A stretch of DNA of 64,000 nucleotides from Hymenoscyphus infarciens (lineage: Eukaryota > Ascomycota > Leotiomycetes > Helotiales > Helotiaceae). The stretch lies in contig LLCB01000009.1 in NCBI GenBank assembly GCA_001414345.1, positions 347,336-411,335 on the forward strand, given 5' to 3'. Positions 13,301 to 22,455 of this stretch are shown piece after piece; within the stretch, counting starts at the first letter, position 1; each line of letters starts with the position of its first letter. The notes under the pieces were generated by a model that searched no databases, was not told where the DNA came from, and saw only the letters and a program-made list of their open reading frames with translations. The translations under genes and the position numbers were made by a program.

Positions 13301-13712
13301 CAAGACCTGGCCCTCATGGCAATTGGTTATCGCCATCTTCCTCGTCGATGTTCTCTCCACCCTGTTCTGTGTCTTCGGCTGGCTCACCGGTGGTGGCAAG
13401 GGCGAGCCATCCGACCCATTCGATCACGCCGTCAACTTCTCCACCAACGGTGATACTGATATTGTCACCGTCGTCGTTGTCTGGGGTTTCTCCATCGGTG
13501 TCACCATTGTCATTGCCATCGTCTACTTCCTTTTGGAGAAGATGAGCTGGTTGGACAACCTTGGACGTGCCAAGCGCTCCAACTCGGACACCAAGATGGA
13601 GAACATCATCGGTCACATGTCCAAGCTTGCTCTCCAACACGAGAAAGATGAGGCAGGCAATGACCGATGGGGTCTTGTCACTCGTGCCACTGAAACTGAG
13701 GATGATTATTAG
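10371..13712 (+). CDS. Plasma-membrane P-type H+-ATPase (type IIIA), 1000 aa
   Basis: ATP-driven proton export that energises the plasma membrane for nutrient uptake. Model: join 10371-10788, 10847-11070, 11126-11767, 11994-13712, with three GT..AG introns of 58, 55 and 226 nt; phases agree and the total is 3003 nt. Seen: a TGES dephosphorylation motif near residue 283, the phosphorylated Asp in CSDKTGT near 436, MLTGD, TGDGVNDAP near 683, and the proton-pump transmembrane signature around VGVPVGLPVV. The length exceeds the roughly 920 aa of yeast and Neurospora Pma1. An acidic run (VEDDEDNEEG and flanks, about residues 244-270) is inserted in the actuator domain, and the C-terminus ends TETEDDY. 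This suggests the second, longer pump paralogue known in filamentous fungi rather than the main Pma1. The start was chosen as the first ATG before the MATTDHLGGG acidic/glycine-rich N-terminus. Confidence 0.95.
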
Positions 13713-14487
13713 AGAGATCTCTAGTAGTTGTTTGATTGTTTTCAATGACCGAATTATATATACGGACGAGGTATTGAATACCTCGTTTCCAGTGGCGTTT
13801 TTGATAATTATTTTACGAATGAGGATATGGTGGCGTAATGTGTGATGTGCTTGATCTATCCGCCAGATGGGTTGTATGAGACGCACTTCCCCTTCATGTA
13901 TATGTTGAGGACGACGGAAAACCCCTTATTTGGGCGCTCTTAATTTTCTTGGTTGTTTTGTTTATCAATGTAATTTGTTAGACTAGTTTTTATTGTTGGA
14001 TATGGAGATCGCTTTGGTTTTGGAGACGGTGGGGGAGGGGAAACCTTAGATGGGGAGGGAAGGGGGTTAGGGTTGGGGATTGTGGATAGATGCAGTGGAT
14101 GATAGAAGGGTTGGTTGAAAGATACCACGCTACGATAGCTACATAGTTTCTCACTAGGCTAACGAAAAAATTTCATATGTTTAAATAACAATAATCCCTC
14201 TGCTTTGTTTGATTTGTGGTTCCTGTCTGCTCGAGCCCTGGCAGGTTTTCCTTGGTGTTGTCCTCCTGCTTCCTCTTTCCCACTCCTTCCCACTTCCCAA
14301 TTTGGCAAGTTACGTTCCTTCTTGAGAGTTAACTCTTTTCTCTCTCTCTCTCTCCTCTCCCCCTCTCCTCTTACACCCTACATACACCTTACATACACCC
14401 TCATCAAACCCCCTCATTCTCCCCACACGGACTAACATATAAATAAAGATTCCCATTCCCCCTTCCAGAACCCAACACTCACCCCAC

Positions 14488-14518
<31 letters not shown>

Positions 14519-14600
14519 CCAACCAAGCAACCAAGCAACCAAGTAAGTAAGGCAAGTAAGTAAGTAAGGCAAGCAAGCAAGCAAGCCCACGAACACACAC
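13713..14600. other. 3' flank of the ATPase, low-complexity DNA
   Basis: No gene seen. The ATPase stop is followed by T-rich probable 3' UTR, then pyrimidine-rich DNA and an AAGC/AAGT tetramer array (about 14490-14586). Open frames here are translations of the repeats. Confidence 0.6.
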
Positions 14601-14799
14601 ATTTTCAAAACCAAGTCACCATCTCATCTCCATCTAGAAAACCGCCTCTCATTCCTTCCTTCTAGTATGATAAGAGGAGATGTGATATGATGAGAGGGTG
14701 GATAAGATGTTTATTTTAGTGTTTAATCTATTTACATCTTTATATCTTTATATCTTTATATCTAGAGTTAGTTTTTAGGATTTTGGAATAGTTTGTGGT

Positions 14800-14829
14800 C
14801 TTTTTTTTTGTTTTGTTTGTTTGTTTTGT

Positions 14830-14860
<31 letters not shown>

Positions 14861-15250
14861 TATTTTTGTTTTGATGTTGTAAGGTTGTAAGGTTGTAATG
14901 TTGTAATATTGTAAGGTTGAGGTGGGTGGTAGGTGGGTGGTGGGTGGTAGGTGGTGGGTGGTGTTGTGGTGTTGTGGTGTTTATTTTTGTAGATTTTAAT
15001 GTTTTATATTTTAAGGTTGTAATGTTGTAAGGTTTTAATGTTAAGGTGGGTGGTAGGTGGTGTTGTAGTATTATGGTGTTTGTTTTTGTAGGTTTTAATG
15101 TTTTATGTTTTATGTTTTAATGTTGTAAGGTTGTAATGTTGTAATATTGTAAGGTTGTAATGTTGTAATATTGTAAGGTTAAGGTGGGTAGGGTGGTGTT
15201 GTGGTGTTGTGGTGTTGTAAGGTTGAGGTGGGTGGTGTTGTAGTGTTATA
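14800..15250. repeat. GTTTT and TTGTAAGGTTG-type simple repeats
   Basis: GTTTT/GTTTTT repeats at about 14810-14872, then irregular repeats of TTGTAAGG, TTGTAATG, GGTGGGTGGT and GTTGTGGT up to about 15250. The strand is strongly G+T-rich with almost no C, so this is a strand-asymmetric low-complexity tract rather than coding DNA. Confidence 0.85.
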
Positions 15251-15399
15251 GTATTATAGTATATATATAGTAGATAGAATAGAGAAGATTAGATAGAGAA
15301 TAGTAGATAGAGTGGAATAGTAGAAATAAAGTATAAGAGTTGATTTATTTTGTTTTTTGTTCTTATTGTTTGTTTTTGCTTCGTAGAAGTAAGAGAGTA

Positions 15400-16105
15400 T
15401 AGTATTCTGAAGATACTAAAAAGTTAGATTAACTAAATCGTAAATAGGAAATCGTAAATAGGAAATCGTAAATCGTAAATCGTAACTCGTAAATTATAAA
15501 AGTTAAGTATTTAAGCCTCTAAGAGATATAGTGAATCTTAAACCATATTATCCTATTCTCTTACTCTCTTACTCTCTTACTCTCTTATTCTCTTCTTATA
15601 TATGTTATATATACTAAGAGAGTATAGAGGAAGAGGGTAAGTAAAGAAGAGATTAGGAGAAGAATAAGAGTAAGGTAAGAGGGTAAGTAAACAACTATTC
15701 CAGAGGAAGTTTTTTCCTAGCGTAGGTAAGGGGAGTTTAAAGAAAACATTCCACCTACTCTTCCCCTCTTCCCCTCTTCCTCTCTTCCTCTCTTCCCCTC
15801 TTCCTCTCTTCCCCTCTTCTCTTCTTTCTCTTTCTTCTCTCTTATTTATCTAAAAACAATAGAAAGAATATAATATAAGAGTTAGGTAATAGAGAGTAAG
15901 GATACGATAGCGAGGAGGCGATATTACGACTATATTTACTATAGACAGTCTTAATATAGAGAGAAGAGGAGAGAGGAGAAGGAGGGAGAAGAAGCGAGAG
16001 AGAACTTAAATTAAAAAATATTATATTTTATACTTATAAAAAGTAACACTTTACGATTTACGATTTACGATTTAGTCGTTTCCGACTTTTAGTATATACG
16101 AGATA
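15400..16105. mobile_element. Small TIR element (MITE), copy 1
   Basis: The left end (from about 15410: GATACTAAAAAG, then CTAAATCGTAAAT repeats) is inverted at the right end (about 16055-16105: repeated TTTACGA, then GTCGTTTCCGACTTTTAGTA). These ends closely match the terminal repeats of the 6.9-kb element at 45937-52842, so this is probably a non-autonomous derivative of that family. The interior has no coding capacity. The outer boundary is approximate because of decay. Confidence 0.6.
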
Positions 16106-16111
16106 CTATAT

Positions 16112-16400
16112 AAACGTACTAAAAAGTCGGATTAACTAAATCGTAAATAGGAAATCGTAAATCGTAAAATGTCACTTTCTATAAGTATAAAAGAGAATAC
16201 TTTTCGATTTAAATTTCCTCTCTCTCCTTTTCCCCTCTCTCTCTGTATTAAGACTAGATAGTCTTAATTATAGTAACTAGCTAATTAGAGAATAGAGAGA
16301 GATAATAAGTAGAGTGACATTATCCTCTTACTATCGTCTTCTTACTATTATATTATAGTCTTCCTATTATTTCTAGATAAATAAGAGGAAGAGAGAGGGA

Positions 16401-16448
<48 letters not shown>

Positions 16449-16694
16449 AAGAGAGGGAGAGGGAGAGAGAGAGAGGATTATTTACTACTTTTATTAAACT
16501 CCTCTTACCTATGTTAGGAAAAACTTTCTACTAAAATGTTTGCTCGCTCTCTTACTCTCTCTCTCTTACTCTCTCTCTCTCTCTTACTCTCTCTCTCTCT
16601 CTTACTCTCTCTCTCTCTCTTACTCTCTCTCTCTCTCTTACTCTCTCTCTCTCTCTTACTCTCTCTCTCTCTCTTACTCTCTCTCTCTCTCTCT

Positions 16695-16769
<75 letters not shown>

Positions 16770-17080
16770 TCTCTCTCTCTCTCTTACTCTCTCTCTCTCT
16801 CTTACTCTCTCTCTCTCTCTTACTCTCTCTCTCTCTCTCTTACTCTCTCTCTCTCTCTTACTCTCTCTCTCTCTTACTCTTACTTATATTCTTATCTATA
16901 CTCTCTTAGTATACGTAATAGATAAAAGAATAGAATAAGAAGTAAGAGAGTAAGTAGATAGTATAATATAATTTACGATTAGCTATAGCTCTAAGCTATA
17001 AATCCTTAACTTTTGCGATTTATAATCTATAATTTACGATTTAGTCGTTTTTAGACTTTTATACTTTTAGAACGCTCTAG
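16112..17080. mobile_element. Small TIR element (MITE), copy 2, abutting copy 1
   Basis: Starts with CGTACTAAAAAGTCGGATTAA then CGTAAAT repeats. It ends at about 17030-17080 with the inverted counterpart (TTTACGATTTAGTCG...GACTTTT). Its first 230 bp or so are an inverted copy of the last part of copy 1, so the junction near 16110 is the centre of a long imperfect palindrome. The interior contains a large CT repeat. Confidence 0.55.
16400..16890. repeat. (GA)n / (CT)n tract with regular TTACTCTCTCTC units
   Basis: A GA-rich stretch (about 16388-16475) is followed by a (CT)n array (about 16545-16890) in which TTA interrupts at near-regular 18-20-bp spacing. Long open frames across it simply encode L/S repeats and are not genes. 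Confidence 0.95.
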
Positions 17081-18000
17081 CTATTAATAGCTAAGCGTAT
17101 TTTCAATATATCTTTGACTATAGTATATAAAAATAGCTTTTGTAATTTTTATTTTATTTTATTTACGAGTTAAGTTTTAGATTTATACTTTAATCTATAG
17201 GTTATATTAAGGTACTCTATATATATGTCTTTATTTTATTTACGAGTTAAGTTTTAATTTTACTTTTAATTTTGAATTTGATTTAGTACTTTAACTAAGT
17301 TAACTTCTTAGGTTAGTTGTTTTATTATTTATTATTATAGTAATTAATATAAATGCTACCTTTTCAATTATTAAAGATAGAAATACTATCTAATTAATTT
17401 ATTTCTAATAGAAATACTACTCTTATACTATTTATTTATTTAGTAGTAATGTCACTACTAAAATAATAAATTAGGAATAGTAGTATTTATATCTAAAATA
17501 GATAGCATTTCTATTAGGAATATAAAGATAGTATTTATATTAGTATATATATACTTTAAGAGTATTAATAAGCTTGTTTTAGTAGTGTTTTTAGGAATAT
17601 CTTTGTTTAGAGAAGGTTTATATATGCTTAGTTACTATTTACTATTTTTAGGCGAGGATTCACTTAAAAAGAGTAAATAGTAACTAATTAATATACTACT
17701 ATTTCACTAATATAAAAGCTACTCTTTTACTTATATTAAATAAATAACAAATATACTAAAAAACGTACTAGAAGCGTTTAAAATAAATAAATAGTATAAG
17801 CGTAGCATTTCTGTCTTTAATAATTAAAAAAGTAGTATTTATATTAATTACTATTATTATTAAGATAGAAGTTCTTTCTAATTATTCTAGAGTAATAGTA
17901 ATTTAAAAATATTTTCATAAAGTAAAGTACTTTAGAACGTTATTAATTACTAACAATTTTAGTGTATCAAGTACTTTTTCATATTCTAAGGAGTAGAGTT
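17081..18000. other. AT-rich island edge without a gene
   Basis: Very AT-rich with stops in every frame. Short internal repeats are visible (for example TTTATTTTATTTACGAGTTAAGTTTTA at about 17151 and 17231, and blocks with AGTAGTATTTATAT). This is probably transposon debris; no domain was recognised. The boundary to normal-composition DNA is abrupt at about 18000. Confidence 0.6.
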
Positions 18001-18182
18001 AGAAAGCTAGTTAGCTATATCCACTATCCGATGTTCTCCGACTTTCGTCCCGTGACCCTGTAAGACATCACCAATCTCAACACAACTTTACATAATCCAA
18101 CCTCATCCAGCCTCGTCCAACCTCAACCGTTTGGTCAAGGCTACCAACAAGCTGCACTAATCCCTTCAAACAAGTCGCCACC

Positions 18183-20145
18183 ATGGCTACTCAAGGCGAC
18201 TCGTTGGCTGCTCAAGCTCCTCCCACCACTGCCGATTATTACGATCTCGGGACCTACCAGCGTGCAATTAGCACTACAAATAAAGAAGCACAGATCTGGT
18301 TCAACCGTGGGCTAATCTGGGGTTATGGATTCAATCACGAGGAGGCTGTGTCTTGTTTTCAGAATGCAACTCTGAACGATCCCACATGCGCCATGGCGTA
18401 TTGGGGTATGGCCTACGTGGGTACCCCATTTCTCTGAACCAACGTCTCTTTTGGGTATATTATGAAGCCGACGTACTCTTTATCGATACATCTTCCATAA
18501 CATACCGGTTTTATAGACTATCACCCCTTCTACTCAACCATTCCCAAAGGACTATACTGACCCCGAGATTCTGTAGGCCTTGGGACCCAACTACAACAAA
18601 CCCTGGGACACTTTTCGCGGCGAGCAGCTTGATGCACTGCTTTCTCAGGCGCGTTGGGCGATTGCCAGAGCCAAAGAACACTCTCATTCTGCTTCCCCGG
18701 TTGAGCGACGTGTTATCGGTACCCTTGATCACAAATACCCAGAGCACTCACGTCAGCTCAACAGAGAATTCTCAATCTGGAACCAAGAGTATGCGGATGC
18801 GATGGAGGCGGTCTACAAGGAGTTTCCTGATGACCTTGATGTAGCAACATTGTACGCAGAATCTTTGATGAATCTTACCCCTTGGCAGCTGTGGGTCATC
18901 AGCACCGGAGAGCCTGCTCCAAAGGCCCGTACTTTGGATGCGAAGCGAGTTCTTGATCGAGCTATGATTCAGAATGGGGCTTTTGAACATTCTGGTATAC
19001 TTCATCTATACCTCCACCGTGAGTATTCTCCGAGTTCCTTTTCCCTCTCTTAGGCTACTGTTCCTCCTCTCGCAGCCCTGTTTCCCGCCCAGACACACTT
19101 TAGAATGGCAATACTGAATCCGAGATCATCCACAGTCATGGAAATGTCTGGAACACCCGACGCAGCGCTGCCAGCTGCAGATCATTTGGGCGACCTTGTA
19201 CCAGAGGCAGGCCATTTAAGACACATGCCATCACATATATACGTCCTCTGTGGTCAATACAAAAAGGCCATTGATGCCAATTCGGCTGCCATTGTCGCTG
19301 ACGAAAAGTTTCGGGAGCGAAATGGCCCCTTCAACTTCTACACTCTTTATCGGTCTCATGATTATCATTTCCGTATCTACTCTGCCATGTTCGCCGGGCA
19401 ATCGCAAGTGGCCATTGATACTGCCGGCCAGCTTGAGACTTGTCTTCATGAATTGTTGGATCGGGAGCCAGAGAGAGCCGATTTGCTGGAAGCTTTTCTC
19501 ACTTCACGCGTTCATGTGTTGATTCGATTCGGTCGATGGCAAGAAATCTTGGATCTCAAAATTCCTACCGACCAAGAATTTTATTGCATGACCACAGCAA
19601 CGACGCACTACGGAAAAGGTGTTGCATTCGCCGCCACAGGCCAAGTACCAGAGGCTCTCAAGCAACAACAACTCTTCAATCTTGCTGCACAGAAAGTTGG
19701 ACCTACACGCACTTTGTTCAATAACAAGTGTGCGGATATCCTAGTCATCGCAGGTGCAATGCTCAACGGAGAGGTCGAATATCGACGTGGAAACTTTGAA
19801 AGAGCGTTTGAATTCCTTCGGAAATCCATCAATCTCGACGATGCTCTTCCATACGAGGAACCTTGGGGTTGGATGCAGCCCACTCGTCATGCATATGGTG
19901 CACTTCTTCTCGAGCAAGGTCGCACTGAAGAAGCTGCAGCGGTCTACTCGGCGGATCTTGGAATCGATGATACCTTGCCTCGAACCTTTCGACATGCCAA
20001 CAATGTCTGGTCCCTCCATGGGTACCACGAGAGTATGATGAAACTTGGACGGACGGATGAAGCTAAAGCTATACAACCAGAGTTGTCTAAGGCGCTTGAA
20101 CTGGCTGATGTTTCTATCAAGTCGTCATGCTTTTGTCGACTTTAA
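18183..20145 (+). CDS. TPR-domain protein, 561 aa
   Basis: Model: join 18183-18416, 18577-19018, 19136-20145; introns of 160 and 117 nt, 1686 nt coding. The first donor is GTGGGT rather than the nearby GTACCC, because only that gives the continuous AYWGMAYALGPNYNKPW. The second splice restores LHLMEMSGTPD. The protein has repeated helical hairpins of tetratricopeptide type: WFNRGL..GYGFNHEEAVSCFQNA.L.DP.CAMAYWG near the N-terminus, YVLCGQYKKAIDANSAA in the middle, GEVEYRRGNFERAFEFLRKSI near residue 450, and a C-terminal LL.QGR.EEAAAVY unit. The family is widespread in fungi and bacteria but its substrate is not known; a scaffold role is all TPRs support. No signal peptide or membrane segment is seen. 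The ATG follows CACC, a good fungal start context. Confidence 0.9.
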
Positions 20146-20905
20146 TGGTGGTTGTTACGGAGATATTTGGGATTTTTGGTGGTGAGGTTCCAGCGAGGCA
20201 CTTTCACCCGAGTTTGCAAATGTGCCATGGTTTTCGGTGTTCAAGCTAGAACTACTAAGGGCACTTCGTACAGCTACTAGTTCAAATATCAAACACTACT
20301 ATCAGAATACCTCAATTGGAAGCTTCAAGCTTCTAATAAACATGAGTGGATTATTAATGTAGGTGTGTCGCGGTGGACAGAAAACGCGGCAGTAAATATC
20401 TCTCGTTGTTCCAAGTTTGTAGTACAATTTAGAACAAGGAAACTTCCTTGTTCTAAATACCTAGGGCAACATTTTCAATTGTTCCAAGCACGTTGCTTTA
20501 AATTACCCAAGATGGCTGGAACAACGGCGAGGAAGGCAGGTACAAAATCTGAAATCTACTGCCGCTTTTACTATCCATTGAGAGGGTGTTCGTACCATCG
20601 CCCCAGGTACACACGATGAAAGACTCTTAATAATCACATCAATTATACAATTCCGCGTTACCCCTCTTTATCCTCTGAAAGAAGAGAAGACACAATATAC
20701 ACTGAAGGTGTACGTAGAACCACGTTTCGCACTTGAACAATATCTATCAAGTAAACTATATTACACTACAAGTTCTAGAACGACTAGATTAGTCGAACAA
20801 AGTAAGGTGAAAAAATTAGCCAAAAACGTGTCGGTTATCTTAAGCACTCTTGCATAATTTGATTTACTATACTCACTCGAATTCTCTTGACGAGTTCAGC
20901 AAATA
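20146..20905. other. 3' flank of the TPR gene, contains a perfect short hairpin
   Basis: No gene seen. It holds a 15-bp perfect inverted repeat (20427-20441 / 20444-20458) and several GTTCCAAG copies nearby, suggesting remains of a small mobile element. Confidence 0.5.
20427..20458. repeat. 15-bp perfect inverted repeat, 2-nt loop
   Basis: ATTTAGAACAAGGAA and its exact reverse complement are separated by AC. It lies about 280 bp after the TPR gene stop, so it is far for a transcription end and may be the join of two transposon ends. Confidence 0.95.
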
Positions 20906-21429
20906 CAGTGAGTATCGAGTAAAGCTTGAATCTGCCCACATTTTTTGTAATCCGAGCTTTTCTGGAGCTTTTTGTGAAAATTCCTTGATTTCCCCTCTTT
21001 TAGGCTCACTTTTACCTAGTAATTAACAACAACATATAATAGACTATCTATAAGAATAGGAAAGAAGAGGCTTCTATCTCCCCTTATACTCTATAAACTT
21101 TATAGGACAAAAATAGACAATTTCATATCGGTCTAAGTGTCTTGACTTTTGTAGGGTCTTGGTTACAGCTGTAGGGTAGTGAAAAGATTTTCAAAATCCT
21201 TTTAAGAATTCTTTATCTTTTAGTGTACTTTTGTTATACTTACTTTGAATTACTAAGTAATATAGAAGAGAGATAAGTAAAATATAGCGCTTCTTTCTAG
21301 CGAGGCATCATCTCTTTTAGAGTACTTTTATTTTCTGTCTTCTAAAGAAGAGAGAGAGAAAGCCTTGATAAAAAAGAGCTCGGATTACAAAAAAAGTGGG
21401 CAAATTCGAGCTTAACTCGCAACTCACTG
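20906..21429. mobile_element. 524-bp TIR element with TA target duplication (Tc1/mariner-type MITE)
   Basis: The left end (from CAGTGAGTATCGAG) and the right end (to CTCGCAACTCACTG) are inverted over about 58 bp. Shared blocks include TGCCCAC, TTTTTTGTAATCCGAGCT and the CAGTGAG tip. TA flanks both sides (20904-20905 and 21430-21431), the target duplication typical of Tc1/mariner/pogo elements. The interior is AT-rich and non-coding, so it would need a transposase from elsewhere. Confidence 0.85.
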
Positions 21430-21706
21430 TATACGACCAAGAGTTACGAAATGTTTCTCTCTAACCATTCTGAACTTTAGAATTTCTTTCTTAATATTCA
21501 TAACAAGTCTAACCAGACTCCTCTATACGAGGCAGTTGGGGTGTTACCCCGGTACATAGCCCCAGTTTCTTCCCGATAAAATCCAGCCACCTAAGAAGTG
21601 GAAGAAGAAATATTGCTGTACAGTTGCGACTCCGAGCCCATGTCCATTTTATTCACATTAGAACCATTACCCGTCACTATTATATGAGTCTGCAAACCAG
21701 TTGCGA

Positions 21707-22455
21707 TCAAAACACGTAATAGGCAAGAAGTTCGCCCTCAGAGGTTCTCATCTTCCTATTTCTTCTCATCATGACATACTTGACAAGCCATGCAGTTGCA
21801 GCAGTGGCAGCCGAGAAAGCGGCGGAGGAGAACATAGCTGGTGCGTATTTTGGTGCATCTGCTTTATTCTAAAGATACTAAGGCCTGGGTTAGTATAAGA
21901 GGACGAGGCCCGTGTAGTTTATTACTACCGCTGTGAGAGCGGATACGACTGCCCATAGCATCATTGCACAGCCCATATGTCTTGAAGAAGTTCGATTGAG
22001 AAACAGATTAGAAGGAAGTTCTCTGTAGAGATAACCGACGAATAGGATCCCGTTTCCTGGAAACATAGGTGAGGTATTCTATGAATATGTGTTGGCAAAA
22101 TGAGTCATACTTTGGTTGATTGTTGGAATAGAATTACTTACCACTACCCTTCAAGTTCAATCCCTTCTCAAAACTTTTCAATCTAGCTAGAGCAATGGCA
22201 TTTCGATCGAGATAATTGAGCCAGTACATAGACTAGAGCTTTCGGCTAAGAATCACGTTAGATGGAGAAAAAAAGAAAGAACAGTGAGAAATGTACCATG
22301 ATCCATCGATCGAGTTTCTTAACAAGAGCAATTTCTCTTGGGTCTGTCTTCTCGCGTGCTCCTGAGTAATCAGTCTTCACTTGCGGCTTCAAATCTTCTC
22401 CATCTTCTATCTGCTCCGCTGAAGCAACGATCTTTTCATCCTTAACACCACTCAT
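21707..22455 (-). pseudogene. Allantoate/Dal5-type MFS transporter relic with large internal deletion
   Basis: The N-terminus reads MSGVKDEKIVASAEQ then TDPREIALVKKLDRWIM. After an intron comes SMYWLNYLDRNAIALARLK, the cytosolic leader and first membrane helix of anion:cation symporter (allantoate permease-like) MFS proteins. A second intron and a frame change lead to GILFVGYLYRELPSNLFLNR (helix 2 region) and NYTGLVLLY, then a stop. Immediately afterwards DAPKYAPAMFSSAAF and a basic tail follow, which is where the last helix of such proteins sits. About ten of the usual twelve membrane segments are missing, and there are at least two frame breaks. Full-length relatives have about 480-520 residues. 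It is non-functional as read. Confidence 0.7.

Noticed and set aside
10291..13886. Several open frames of 90-210 codons on the minus strand
   Set aside because: Antisense shadows of the codon-biased ATPase gene; they carry no domains.
16536..16938. Two overlapping open frames of about 130 codons rich in Leu and Ser
   Set aside because: They are translations of the CT/TTAC repeat in two frames; no non-repeat sequence.
18417..18437. First TPR exon continuing to the stop as an 84-residue protein
   Set aside because: The frame enters an intron; the GTGGGT donor and the TGTAG acceptor at 18576 restore a continuous family-like sequence.
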